A DNA stretch of 64,000 nt from Uloborus plumipes (GCA_038373865.1 JAXGGA010003914.1:1-64000); one strand, 5' to 3'; positions 12,174 through 24,569 are shown, counted from the first letter of the stretch. Numbers and translations are program-made. Notes: generated by a model not told the origin, from the sequence alone.

Positions 12174-14288
12174 CATAATAACATCACTTTTCAATGTTTT
12201 CACGTGCTCCCTTTTGTTTTTAAACAATAATTCGGCCTCCCACAGACTGCACATTTGTTACCAATATAGAATATGATTCATGATGTCTACTGCTGCATAC
12301 TCGTATTTTATCCAATTACTCCTTTTCGACTCTTCGTTGTATTCATCAAGACACCGAGAAGGATCATTTTCATTTACAAGTCTCGTTCATGTCTTCTGCT
12401 TTCGAAGATTCAAATTTTCAGGTATGAGAATTTTCATACTATTCCTTAACAATGGTAAAAGTTGTAGTTCGTTCAGCTTTTGTTATGACGATTTGAAGTT
12501 GGGTAGCTTTTTGTATTTTTTAACGTCTTGTTTTTCTTTCTCCCCGGAAATCACATGCGTTTCAAAACGTATACGATCAAAATTCATTTTACCGAATGCA
12601 ATTTTATTGGCTATGAGTTTTGATTAACATTAATAAGAATATCATAAAAATCTCACTGGAAATGTTGTAATAGTTTTAATTGAAAAAAATAGCTCCGTAT
12701 TACTTTCGTTTACAAACAACTTGAAAATCAGAATTAATTTAACAGTACGCAGTAATCATCAGCTTTAATTAAAAGCAGCATTTTAACATTAACTTTAACC
12801 AAACTCACGAGCCAGTATTATAAGAAAACCATTTTAAATTAACTTCGAACTATTAAAATGAAATTAAGAAGTATAACAAGACAATATTAAAATATTTTCC
12901 CCTTTGGTCTTTTAGCTTGACATGAGATTACAATCCAAAAAACAGCAGAAATTATTTGCCAAAATAAACATAACATTACTTGGAGATACTTAACAACTCT
13001 TTTACGGAATCAAAATTAAAAGTTATCCAATAATCATGTTTCTTTATTAAAAATTGAACACTGTAAAAAATAAAATGAACCTATCTCACATCTTCGTACA
13101 AATCCCAGAAGTAATTAAAACTCGTTCGAATGCTCATTACTCAGGTCACGAACACGCAAAATGAAATATGTATTCTTAATCAAATAAATTCATTTCATAT
13201 TCAAAAGCATTTAACATGACTAAATCTATGAAATTTAAAACAAACCCAAAAGGCAAACCCAGGAAAAGCTTTGTGAATCAAATCTGAAACGACGATACGG
13301 AAATTGGTTACTTAATTTTTTATGTCATATTTATTCGTTCCTTCTTTCAAAAGTTAACAACCAGTGTTTCAGATACATTAGCACCAATAAGAAAGCATAT
13401 TTACATAATGTTTTTTTTTCTCTCTCTCTCTCTCTTAGAATTGCTTATTTTTCAGTTCAGGAACTGCAAGGAATTTTAAGTAAGGTAGCTGAGAACTTCA
13501 AATCTATTTCCATCAGCTTTTTTAAACTCTTTTAAGGCTCTTCCATTTTCTTAAAATCTTGCATAATTTCCACCTTTTTTGACTTTTAAAGTACTAAAAA
13601 ATAAAAGTTATAAGAAAATGAATTGTGCTTCTTAAAGGGAAATTACTTTATGAAATACATAATTCATTATGCAAGAATTGATATAAACAGTCACTACATC
13701 ATAAATGAAGACTGTGTCAGCAGACCAAATGTTCCTTAATTTTCATGTTTTTTGGCATCATGCATTTAACGTGCAGATGGTAAAAGATAAATTTTAGAAG
13801 AAATAAATAAAAGTAATTAAATATGTTCCTGAATAAATTTTTCCGTCTTCGGTGAACACTTCTTTTTAGATAATATTTGAAAAGATTGGAAGCTAATTTT
13901 ATGTTTCAGAAGAAAGCTTAACAAATCGGATGTTGTTTTTAAATTTCATATTTTGAATAATTATTTTAAGTTTAATGAAGAAAATATTCAGTGTTTAAAA
14001 GTCGTTTTTCATTTACCTTAATACTTTAAGCTTTAAAAGATTCAATCAGTTAATATTTTCTGAAGTCTTAATCTGATATTGGATTTCAGATTAAATCTGT
14101 CACCTACCTGTTTGACTCTCAATTTATGTTTTGTTTAACTTCAAAGGCTTTGATGTTTTGAAAATGTTAATTTAGATATTTTTTGCCTCCGACTTCAGAA
14201 AATTCTTTTTAATATTTTTTAAATAACCTTTTTCAACGTATATTTGTATTCTTACCTAGAACAAACTAGCTGTCGTGGCCGTCACGAA
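12174..14288. other. No confident gene; one long, twice-interrupted reverse frame
   Basis: On the reverse strand from about 12625 to 12250 one frame stays open for roughly 125 codons with only two stops. It is rich in Lys, Glu and Asn (for example GEKEKQDVKKYKKLPNF and RSNWIKYEYAAVDIMNH). This could be an old coding fragment, but I recognise no family. The rest is AT-rich, with a short (TC)n at about 13420-13435. Confidence 0.4.
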
Positions 14289-14746
14289 ACTTTCTTCTAT
14301 ATCTATCTTATGAATTCCAGTTACAAAATAAAATACGTACTCGCCCGAATAATTGGAAACAGCACCAATTTCCCAATTATCGTAATAACCCTGCAAATGC
14401 AGAATCAATGAGCGAAATTGGAAATCATTACAAAAGCCTTGTTTAGATTAATTGCAAACATTTTATTTGTTAGTCAAAAGAAATTGGCAACAGCTAAAAA
14501 TTTCAAATCATTGAAAGTTTTCAGCTGTTTCGATAATTAAATGGCGTGAAAGCGATTTTTTAATGAATTAATTTTTCGCATTGTTGACTAAGCGCAAAAA
14601 TCACCCCACCCTGCCCCTGGGGCGATTGGCGCCAAAATTTATTCGATGCTTGTTTCCATATTGGGTTAGTGTTATTCCAAATTTCATTCAAATCGCAGCA
14701 ATATTTCTCGAGATACAGTAGGTGCAATGACAAAATAAGCACTTTT

Positions 14747-15060
14747 GATTGCTCCACCCCCCTTTGAGATATTGACACACAAATTGAATCAGCACCTGTA
14801 CTCAATAGGGTCTACCTATGGACCAATTTTCGTTTGATTCCGCCGGTTACTTCCTTAGATATAGCAGTCACCCCCGCGCAGAACACGTGCGATTGCTCCA
14901 CCCCCCTTCGAGATATTGACAAACAAATTGAATCAGCACCTGTACTCAGTAGGGTCTACTTATATACTAATTTTCGTTTAATTCCGCCGGTTACTTTCTG
15001 AGATATAGCAATCACCCCCGCGCAGATCACGTGCGATTGCTCCTCCCCCCTTGGAAGAAT
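14747..15060. repeat. Tandem repeat, 144-bp period
   Basis: GATTGCTCCACCCCCCTT begins at 14747 and 14891, and a variant begins at 15035, exactly 144 bp apart each time. The two full units agree closely, including a block around CCGCCGGTTACTT and ATCACCCCCGCGCAGA. A more diverged unit precedes them (about 14605-14746), and a trace follows near 15110-15160. Confidence 0.9.
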
Positions 15061-15165
15061 TCGCTAAAAAAAGTCAGGTGCACCAGTTCACATGGTGGTA
15101 CATATGTGCAAAAATTTTTGTTCGATTTCATGCAGTAGTTTTTGCTCTAGCGCGGCCACAAAAAC

Positions 15166-15231
15166 TGGTCACACACATACAGACTCACACACAGACAGAC
15201 AGACACACAGACAGACACACAGACAGACATT
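15166..15231. repeat. CA/CAGA microsatellite
   Basis: Interleaved CACA and CAGACAGA units near the right end of the 144-bp repeat element. The Gln-Thr-Asp-Arg-His ORF here is a repeat artefact. Confidence 0.9.
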
Positions 15232-15451
15232 TTCCAAAAATGGTTGAAATGGACTCAGCGCACCTCAAAACGTGCAAATCCGTCAAAATTCGACATTCGA
15301 AAATTTTCACGAAACCAATACTTTCTTCTATATATTAGATATAGAAGAAAGTAAAAAATGATATAAGTGTAGGTGATACAAACACTGAAGGTGCCATTTT
15401 GAGTTTCGACCTGCAGCTCTAAATGCATATTTCTTTAAAGAGAGCTATGAT

Positions 15452-15770
15452 TTAACCATTTAAATCCCAAATTAATTTAACAATAATTTTTTACATATTT
15501 TTTAATTTTTTTAAATTGAAAATAGATCAAACAACCTATATACCGAGATTTTTTTTTTTTTTTTTTTGAAAATCTGGTGGGTCTAAGGCCGCGTACGCAT
15601 TAGGGCTCCCAAGAAAACTGCTTCCGATTGCAGTTACCATTTTCCACTTTCTCAACAAAGTACAAGAAGTGGTGCTTTCAACTACCAGCATGACTCCAAT
15701 CATTTAGGATTCATAATATTAAATTAAGATAAGCGGGACTTCTGAGTCCTGTCAGGGCGTAAAGGGTTAA
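15452..15770. mobile_element. Possible TTAA-flanked (piggyBac-type) MITE
   Basis: The left edge TTAACCATTTAAATCCC and the inverse of the right edge (TTAACCCTTTACGCCC) share about 13 of 16 bases, and both edges carry TTAA. A T-run lies inside near 15550. The pairing is short, so this is tentative. Confidence 0.35.
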
Positions 15771-17616
15771 ACACTTTTAATCTAAATCAATAATAATGTA
15801 ATCAGTAAAACAATAGTTATTAAAGGCATTTTATCGACAAAATGTCAATGCGTTAACTGGGAGAACATTTTGCTTGTTTTTTGCTTCCAACATCTAAAGT
15901 TTATTGCTAGGAGAGCACAAAACGATACGTAACTGTTTCAATAGCATCACTGACAATCACAATAATCACAGCAACTAAGTGACAGAAATGTGCCGTGCTA
16001 CAAATGCCATACTCTGACACACTTGTATTTTATTTGAGTTTACATCGACGTTATTATAACGATTAATTTGTGATCTGATACATTGACCTTTTGAACCGTC
16101 CTTTGTACAGTCGCCGTGGAATGACATTCGTAAGTTAATACAATCTGTTATTTATAGTGACCTTTTATGACCTTCACTCAACTTTCACATAAAGGCTCGT
16201 TTTCGTCATTGTCCTATTAAGAATAATGAATAACGTGGTTTGCGAAGACTTAAGAAAAACGTGTGTACATAATCATTATTTATTTATGTTTTACGAAATG
16301 CATTTTTAATTTTCCATTTTTCTAAATTTGATAAGAAATGAAAATCCTTTGTGATACAAAACTAACTAAAAAAAAGCGACAAAAGATTCCTAACTTTAAA
16401 GTACACTGCATATTTAAGTCCAACATTTTGAGAAACATCATATTCAAATCCCGAATTGAATAGATACATTTAAATAACTCCTGTGATTTTTGTTGTTGCC
16501 CTTATAGGAGTGTTGGCGCCCACTGATGATCGCAATAGCATTTTGTCTACAAATGTGCTCAATAAAAGAGAGAACACTGCTCGATACGAAAACGTCATCA
16601 ACGCCAAGTAGCAAATTTATTTCTTCTTCGACTTTGTAAACATAGTTCAGAAAAATATTTTACTTTAAACTTGCTGCCCCACACACAAGCAAGTACTAAA
16701 ATTTAAAACTTTTGATTTTAATTCGTGTGAAAAGTGTTGGTCAAAATTTTCATATTCCAACTAGCGTTAAAGTAAAAAGCTCTTTCTTTTTGATATTTGG
16801 TCTTCAATAAAAGTAAAAAGTTTTAGTTTTTCGAAAGAGTAATGAGGACTCTGACACCCTTAAATAAAATTAAATTAGGAAAAAAAATTGGAAGGAATAA
16901 TATTAATATCTCTTTCAGTGTGTAAAATCGCAAATGATTTTTATAAATCATTTTTGAACTCATTGGCTTGTAAATTGACTAGTTTCAACAATTTTGTTTT
17001 ATTTACTTTTTAAGGAACAATTTTCTTATTGCAATTTCTGCAGAAGGAAAAATAGGTAAAAATTATAAAGAATTGTGCGTTTGTAAAGAAGTGAAATCCG
17101 TAATACATACATTTGAATAAAATAAGAAAGTGAAGCTGCAACGTTTGAAAAGTGGTAAGAAAAGAAATGTTTGGGGATTTTTATGACGGGAGTTTTATAA
17201 TACACATTTTTGAAACATATGTATGACCTTTTTTGAAGCATCTTTCTATAGAAATTTAAAATTATTATTATTACAAGTAAAAATGGGCAAAGTAAGTCAC
17301 AAATTTGAAAAAAAAAAGCTATACTAAAGTGTCTCTTCTAGATTTAAAGTAGTTATTCCAGTTTTTAGTTTGTTGCTTTGAAAGTTCCCTAAGAAACTGC
17401 CACGCAGATTTTAAGAATACACCTTATATGTTCTGGATTAAGAAGTTTGTTCATTACAAATAATCATCTTTATAGGCTTTGCCATTGTCAAAAGATCATA
17501 TTAAAATTAATACAAACATTAAGTTAAGAAAGTTCAATATTTGTCTTAAAATTTTCAGGAAACTGTAAGTATATGCAAAATCATGTATGATCTTCCTATT
17601 AGAACAAATTCTTGCA
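15771..17616. other. AT-rich DNA, no gene recognised
   Basis: No frame with family resemblance, and no long inverted or tandem repeat seen by eye. It ends at the TA duplication of the pogo-like element. Confidence 0.55.
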
Positions 17617-17618
17617 TA

Positions 17619-19712
17619 GGGGAAGACCGCCTATATTGAACCCCCTAAGAACAGGAGGCCTGTGTCGCTCAATGTGAAGCAAAACAAAAATACAAAATAG
17701 GGCATCGTAAGCTAAATTTAATCAGGAACCGCCCTAGGAGCTTATATTTTCTAAAAATATGGAAATTATTTTTTAAAAAATTATCTTACAAAAAGTTGCA
17801 AAAGTCCAATTTAGGAATATATGCGCCTATATTGAACCATGCGCTTCCTAAATTGGACCGTACCAGGAAATCATAGAATAATTTATATTTGAACTATACA
17901 TCTTTTTTCCAGGATTTGCAATAGAATTTCTTTTGCTTCGGTCTCAATTAGGCAGTGTTGATACACTCACCGATAGCATTTCATGCATTTAATCATGTTT
18001 TGCGCTTCATCTGTATGACAAATATTGCAATAACAATTGTTTTGTGCAGTTTCTTGTTTATTCTTGTGTGACTTTTTCTGCTCTGTGCTTCTTTCATACG
18101 GCGTTAGAATGATTGCTGAAATAGCCTTCCTTTGTGTTTTCTATTTTTTAGGTAATTGATATTTGAGTCTGGCCTTTACAAAATCATAGTTGAAGTTGAC
18201 AATCATGCTTTGATGAGAATTATCCGCTGATTATGCAGAGCTTGTACTAATTTAAGTCGTAGCTAGTTCTTGTATATGGTGTACAACAGTACAACTTACA
18301 CCGAACATGTAGCCTGCTCACTTTGAGTAGTTTTATGTGGACTACTTACCTCGAACTCTGCTCCAGCCAAGTCAATGCCGCTAAACACATGTCAATTAAC
18401 AGGCCAAACTCCTGTTCTTTAGAATCATTTCACAACATTTGCCATGGCCTTGATTGAGGTTTACCCATAAGAGTTACCAAACAGTTCTTTTATTCGATAT
18501 TGGGTAATTTGGATGTTCTCGCATCCATGTATCACACACTCGATTAAAATATGTAGACAGAGGCTGAAAAAAGATAACATCTTGCATGGTGTGCTTTAAG
18601 AGAAATCATTATTATATCGCTCTCGTTAACCAAGTTTATTGCATGTATGCTCTTGGTTTAACGGTTTTGGTGAAATATTGTATCAATTGTGTGAGTTATC
18701 GTTTGTGATCCAACCTTTTTTTAAACAAGCATATTGCTCACCATTGGGTGTTTTTACGATAAGCAAATACATGGAACGTATTCTTTTGAAACTAAGCATG
18801 GGGAGGGAAGGGGGTTTAGCAATTCTGTTGCACTTATGCAGCAAATAGCAAGTGTGTTTCTAACACGTTCACCACACATTACTGCTCCCAACTGGTTTTT
18901 ACTTTTATATGTCGATATATTTTGGGGTTTTTGGGCATTGAAAAGACTAGTTTCATCTACATTGTACATTTTAGTAGCATATTAATTGTTTCTTTTTAAA
19001 ATCTTTTCGAGCAAATCGAAGAATTTCATTTTTTTTCCTCGGTAAACCAGCACAAATTTTATTTAAATTAATAGCTATGTTTAACAACCCGAAACTGCAT
19101 TTTAATGGAAAAAGAGAAAAAAAAACAAATATTTCAAGAATTTGCAGCTTCTAGAAAATGTGCTTGATAAAAAAATGAATATCGTTAATAGATGCTAAAG
19201 TTTGCTTAAAATAATTTAACTACTCTATTAAATCAGATGAGTCACTTATTTAATGTTACAATTAATGAAAAGTCTTGCTTAAAATCATATTCTTAAATTG
19301 GACCATCGGTCCAATATAGGAAAAATTTTTCGGTCCAATAAAGGAAAACATGTCATTTTTTATTCTTCAGCTTATTTCTTTGTCAAAAATTATCACAACC
19401 GCGCATGTAAATACATAGATGTGATCCTTATTAAACACAGATTATCATGCTATAACAGCAGTTTACCTCAGCTTACAAGTTTTAGTACTATCTTACTAAG
19501 TACAAGTCCGCAAAATAAGATTTTACACGTTTCCAACATAAATCATGCCGTAACTCAAGCTGCATAGTTCGAAGACTGGTAAAACTTCATACACATTGAT
19601 TTTATTCCTAAAACTTTATGTATCTACCGTTAAAGTTTAGCATAGATCTCTGTACTAGGTTTTAAGCCCGAGGTCCAATTTAAGCAGTGGTCCAATATAG
19701 GCGGTCTTCCCC
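17619..19712 (-). mobile_element. Pogo-like DNA transposon, decayed
   Basis: The ends read GGGGAAGACCGCCTATATTG and its inverse, each next to TA (17617-17618 and 19713-19714). The words CCTATATTGAACC, CTAAATTGGACC, GGTCCAATATAGG and GGTCCAATTTAAG recur in both orientations inside the ends (for example 17823-17860, 19292-19340 and 19671-19705). A DDE_1-type transposase remnant lies in reverse orientation inside. TA duplication and DDE_1 fit the pogo/Tigger group. Confidence 0.85.
18470..19030 (-). pseudogene. Pogo-like DDE_1 transposase, frameshifted
   Basis: Reading down the reverse strand from 19030 one finds KFFDLLEKILKRNN, a stop, then YATKMYNVDETSLFNAQKP, and after a short interval NQLGAVMCGERVRNTLAICC. 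This matches the order around the first catalytic aspartate in DDE_1 transposases: NVDET, then a KP and Q-x-G segment, then a GER and T-x-x-C segment. The frame is lost near 18790. Further on, in another frame, comes PLSTYFNRVCDTWMREHPNY (about 18480-18566), the type of sequence that follows the catalytic core in this family. At least one stop and one frameshift break it. I could not place the second and third catalytic residues with confidence. Confidence 0.8.
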
Positions 19713-19714
19713 TA

Positions 19715-20841
19715 CCAGATTAAAAGATAATCGTTCCGCAAAGACTACACAAAGTATTAAACTTAAAGAAATAAAAATTATTTTAGGAATTCTCATAAAC
19801 AATACAATAAAATTGCCATTTCTTTTTTTCGACAGATGCCTTTCACAGGATTAGTATTATATGGGTACTTCTCGAAAAAAAAGTTATGGATAAGATTTAC
19901 TCTTAGTTTTACAAGATTTATAAAAAATATTTGATGGTTTAATTTTATTTTTATGATTCATTTTATTTTTCGTATCGTGGCCCAAATGAGTGTTTTATTA
20001 TGCACCCACTACTGCAGGTTTTATGGACGTAGCAGGAGGTAGTTAAAAGAAAAAAAAACAGCTCTGAAACACTTTTGTTTCTAAAAAAATATTGTAATAA
20101 TTTGTACTGTAATACTCAGTAATACATAGATCAGAGGTAATTAATTATAATTATTATTTTTATTTTTATTAATTAAGGTCAACTAATATTCGACGTAAAT
20201 TTATTCAATATCGCTTGTTGTATTAAATATCTGTAGAGCAATTTTAAATAGTAAAATATCAGTAATTGAACGCATCGCTACATATCTGTAATTCACTTGT
20301 AATGGAAAGCATTGTTAAGAGCTGGTTTTGGAAATTTTCTAAAAAAACAAACTGCGATTATTAATAGTATAATATATTTAAACTAAGTCAGTAAATAAGT
20401 TTAGAGACTCCAAAATTAATGAAATACATCAGACAATACTCTGCGAGATCAAAGTTTCATGAAACAAACAACTTCAGGGCAGACATGCCTGTGTTTGAAA
20501 TGCGACAAATATTGTACGTAATGACTAATGGTTACACAATTTGATTAAAACATGCTTTCATTTAATTAATGAACACATGGCTTTCATCTTAATTACAACC
20601 TCTTTATTACAAAATGTGGGTAGAGTTATATAATATGTACTAAATTGAACGTCAAACGTCTGTGTGATTCGCCAAAGTGTATTTTTCGCAGCAGTGCATT
20701 GTTATGTGTTGTTTTATAGTTAGAACGGCATAATTATTTCATATAAAGAATATTTTGAGGTTAGTGTTTGTACATTTCTCTGAAAGATATGAGAAACTTA
20801 GAAATTCAGGGTAGTCAAAGATTTTTATTGGATTTTAAATG
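19715..20841. other. AT-rich DNA, no gene recognised
   Basis: Short broken frames only. A low-complexity A/T patch lies near 20130-20180. Confidence 0.55.
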
Positions 20842-20843
20842 TA

Positions 20844-22129
20844 GGGGAGAGTGGTAATGAATGGGCCATGGTGATGAATGGACCACTAACAAAATATGCA
20901 AAAGTATTTGCATGAATTTTTTTTTTAATGCCATCAATAGATGTAGGTATTTGTTCTACTAAACTCATCCAATTTTCATTCGTTTGCGCTGAGCCATTTT
21001 CAAACTAGAGGGCATGGTCAAGAATCTGACTGAAAAGTAAGTTTTTCCCTTTTTAGTAAAACATTTCCTAGCTAAAATGTACCAAGTATTTCACTGCATT
21101 TACATATGTATAAGTTAGTCTTTCCATGTCTATAAACTAATTTTAAGATGTATTTTGATGTTATTTAAATTCAATGTACTCAAAAAACCTAAATGTATTC
21201 CGAAAGCATAGGTGGGGCTGAATGGGCCACTATGTCATGGTAATGAATGGGGCCACCTAAATATTGTTTTTTCTTCCTTTTCCTTGGATTTTTGCATTAA
21301 TATGAAACACAACTGACTGTCATAGATTAAGATTACTGTCGTTAAAATAGGTTTGTAGTAACTTCAAAATATAATTTGCAGATCTATATTATATTCTATA
21401 GTACAATAGACCTCTGGTCGCAGTGTGGCTTGAAAAAGCCCCCCCTCTCTTCTTCATATTATATTCCTCACAGTACAATTTAATTTTCTTTCTTGGTAAC
21501 TTAAGTTAGATACTTCTTATTCCCGATGTCTAGTAAATTTCAAAAAAAAAAAAATTTGAACTTTGACAAGTTTGAAAATGAAGATGAAGTTTTTGAAAGT
21601 GATTTTTAATATTATTTTTGAAACATATAAATTTTGTTAAATCATAGTGTCTATTATCTGTTTTTTTATATATATTTGATGTTATTTATATCTTACAATC
21701 TCATTATTTAGTCATTTTTCTGCTACAATTGGTATGCATCAGTTTTATTTTAATTGCATCAGTTTTGATGTTTATATAATTCTAAATCAGTATAATTTTG
21801 TATCATCATGTCAAGTGCCACATTTATTTTGTCATATTCAGCAAATAAAAGATTAAATCCACATGTTTTCATTGAATTCATTTAGGGGCCCATTCATTAC
21901 CTTCGATGGCCCATTCAACCCCACAGGTGGGATTGAATGGGCCAGATTTCAAAATTTTTGTTTTCTATTATAATTCATTATAGACAGGTGCTAATCCAAC
22001 TTTTATGACTTTTTTAGATAGCCAGATAATTAAAGTAACTAAAACACCGATTTAGAGTTAAAAGAAAGTGTTAAAAAAAATTACAAAAAATCAAAACCAA
22101 AAAGTGGCCCATTCATTACCACTCTCCCC
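20844..22129. mobile_element. TA-flanked element with iterated GAATGGGCCA words
   Basis: The ends are GGGGAGAGTGGTAATGAATG and its inverse, flanked by TA (20842-20843 and 22130-22131). The word TGAATGGGCCA or its complement recurs near 20858, 20875, 21220, 21243, 21890, 21908 and 21937, and in the right end. No intact gene is present; a short acidic peptide frame (NEDEVFESDF, about 21580-21609) may be a coding trace. It resembles the 17619 element in plan (TAGGGGA tips, TA target, repeated sentence-like words), so I infer a pogo-type non-autonomous element. Confidence 0.75.
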
Positions 22130-22131
22130 TA

Positions 22132-23750
22132 TTTTGCTGTAATTTGCTAATGTATGCAAAAAAACAGTATAAAAATGTTTCCCAGATAAACGGAAATTAC
22201 ATCTTTAAACGAAAACAAAGTTGCTTAAAAATATCGAGAAGTTTATGTAAGGTTAACGAATCTACTTTTCTGTACATTAATTTGGATTTCGTTAAATTAG
22301 TTATTAACCCTTGGTGATAATCATGTTGGGTGGGAGCTTTATCATTCCCTGTTTTCATTAGAACTTTAACAGCATTTGTGAATAAAATATGAACAGCTGA
22401 AGTTGTGTGAATGTAACGACCGTAACCATGGATTGACCCATTTAGCTTAATTCTCTTGTCAACTTTTATGATTTTTAATTGTCAATTGAGAAGTAAATAA
22501 GGGCAAAACGTAAGTATCAATTTTTCAAAGCTACTTTATCTTCGCACTTTAATGCAGTCTAAATATCAACCATATATTTAGGAGGAAAATTTTTTTTAGG
22601 TATATTAAATGCTTTAAAGGCATTTTCCCGTTACTTAAATGCAGTCAAAAATGAAGAAAAAAAAAAGAAAATGTAATCAACTTAAGAAAAAAAGCATAAC
22701 TAGCTCAACATTGCTATGAATAAATTGACGTTATAAATCACAAAATGTCAATTTTCAACTAGCGCACTTAATCCTATCTGATATATTTTTTTTTCTTTAC
22801 AAGTAACCAGAAATTCCTTCATAGTATCATAATTTAAGCTTCTTGTTTGAAGAACTCAAAAAACTTTGCACGAAAAGTAACAAATAGTGACATAAAGGGA
22901 AAAGTGCCAAAGAAAATACCTAAATTTTGTCGGAAATATTTTTTCTAGTCTAATGAAAGGGCTTTCTATCTTCTTTTGGCTTCGAGCTTAACGAGCTAAT
23001 GAACGATAGTTTAGTGAAAAGTATACGTTTATTATCATGGAATAAATTCTTTTTTGTCCTCGAAAGATTTAAATACAAGCAGGAAAATATATGACGTTAA
23101 GTACAAAATCTTGTTCAGTAAAAATGTAGGTTATTTATGCTTCACAAAATATGTTATTTGCATTTAAAATAAGAAAAAAAGGTTTTAATATTTTAACTTA
23201 CAGTAAAATCATTTATGTTTAATTAGCTAATTACAAAAGTTTGTTTTGGTTATGAGTACATGAAACAGCTTGAGATTGTATCCCAACACATATCATTTTT
23301 GAAAAGCTTTAAATTGTCGTTATGCGTTTGTATCATGCAACAATCAGCAATTATCTGGAACAGCTTGGTTGTGATTCATTTGAATTTTAATGCTACTCAG
23401 TTGTCATTACTTTTGCTTTTGCTCAAGTTGGTATTTGTTGAAACAGAAAATTTTGCTTTTGTTTTACGAGAATATTTTTTTTCATATATTTACGATTTAT
23501 TGTGTGAGAAAAATGTTAGATGCAAAAATAGTCGCAATAGTTATTGTAGATCATTAATTCAACTAAGTAGCGGTAATTTTTTTAGACTACTTTCCCGTTA
23601 AAAATAAAAGAAAGACGAAAAAAGTATTAAAAGTAGCTTAATGCATCTAAAAAATATCGTCAAGTCCAAAAAATATCGCCAAGTTAAAAAAATAAAAGGT
23701 AAAATGAACATCGAAAAATTAAAAATTTGAAAATAGGGGATGGAGAATTT
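22132..23750. other. AT-rich DNA, no gene recognised
   Basis: One frame of 113 codons (23260-23601) looks compositionally random (Leu, Phe and Ser rich) with no domain. Nothing else noted. Confidence 0.5.
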
Positions 23751-23752
23751 GT

Positions 23753-23800
23753 GTGTCGGTCGGTCGGTCTGTCGGTCGGTCTGTCTGTCCCCCCCCCCCC
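23753..23800. repeat. GTCG/GTCT tetranucleotide microsatellite plus C-run
   Basis: GTCGGTCGGTCGGTCTGTCG-type repeats followed by about 12 C. It marks the left edge of the next tandem array. Confidence 0.9.
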
Positions 23801-24190
23801 CTAATAACTTTTGAACGAACATTCCGATTTGGACAAACTTTTTTTGTTGGAAAGATCTCGGCGAGTACAGCTCATTCCCATACTTGATTTTTCGATTTGA
23901 ACAATTTTTGGTTCAACTTTGAACCATTCAAACAACTTGTCCGGCGATGCTAACTTTTGAGTGAACAGTCCGATTTGAACAAATTTTTTTTTTGTTCGAA
24001 AGATCTTATCAAGGACACTTCATTCCCGTATTTACATTTCCGATTTGAACTTTTTCTCGTTCAACATTGAACCGCTCAAGCAAGCTGTCACCCCTAATAA
24101 CTTTTGAGTGAACAGTCCGATTTAAATAACCTTTTTTTTTGTTTGAATTTTCTCAGCAAGGATACTTCATTACCGTATTTAAATTTCGGT
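23801..24190. repeat. Diverged tandem repeat, about 145-149 bp period
   Basis: Units start near 23801, 23950 and 24094, each with CTAA...CTTTTGA, then CCGATTT, a T-run, a GAAAGATCT-like word, CATTCCCGTATT and a TTCAACnTTGAACC block. Spacings are 149 and 144 bp. The sequence differs from the 144-bp units at 14.7 kb, but the layout is similar. Confidence 0.8.
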
Positions 24191-24204
24191 CTTTAATTAA
24201 TTGT

Positions 24205-24560
24205 CTTTAATCAGCTGTCTTATTTGTAGGCCATCAAATATTCCTGCTTTAATTTTTTCCATACTCCAGTTGAGGCATTTTTACCCCTATATATGCAAAA
24301 CAAGATCCATTCTTATCAAAAGCCTTTACAAACTACTTCATTAGACCCAGTTTGATATGCAGTGGTGGAAAGATGATTTTCTCTCTTGGAACTAAAAGAT
24401 CATTGATGATATTATTTTCCTCAACATCCATGTTTGCTATCCGAGACCACTCTTTTATAACCCAGTGTTGCGTCTTGTCTCTGCTATCCCAGATGCACAA
24501 GAAACAAGGAACAACCAAGGTCAACCAGTCAGTTATATATCTTATATTGTTAGTCTTCTT
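24205..24560 (-). pseudogene. Pseudogene of an unknown multi-copy arthropod-type protein
   Basis: On the reverse strand from about 24560 the frame reads VVPCFLCIWDSRDKTQHWVI, then LLVPREKIIFPPLHIKLGLMK, a TAG stop (24333-24335), then FVKAFDKNGSCFAYIGVKMP. A frameshift follows before SMEKIKAGIFDGLQIRQLI. The continuity across the stop and shift shows a real decayed coding sequence. From memory the PPLHIKLGLMK and GIFDGxQIR motifs belong to an uncharacterised protein family with many copies in arthropod genomes, probably spread by mobile elements. I know no function and could not check. It lies between a tandem-repeat array and a retroposon-like tail, which fits a repeat-borne origin. Confidence 0.6.
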
Positions 24561-24569
24561 TTTATAATA

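Larger units (their letters stand above)
14289..15353. mobile_element. Dispersed repeat with 17-bp inverted ends, 144-bp tandem units and a terminal hairpin
   Basis: The left end ACTTTCTTCTATATCTA (14289-14305) is repeated inverted at 15337-15353. The right end also forms a hairpin with a 14-bp stem and 5-nt loop (15321-15353). Inside are tandem units and a CAGACA microsatellite. No target duplication is visible (left flank GTCACGAA, right flank AAAAAATG). A 3' hairpin and an internal microsatellite recall Helitron-type non-autonomous elements, but the ends do not follow the TC...CTRR rule, so the class is open. Confidence 0.6.

Noticed and set aside
14747..15060. A CRISPR-like array
   Set aside because: Units are contiguous 144-bp tandem copies with no unique spacers, in a eukaryotic setting.
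15051..15338. A 95-codon ORF with QTDRHTDRH repeats
   Set aside because: Microsatellite translation inside a dispersed repeat.
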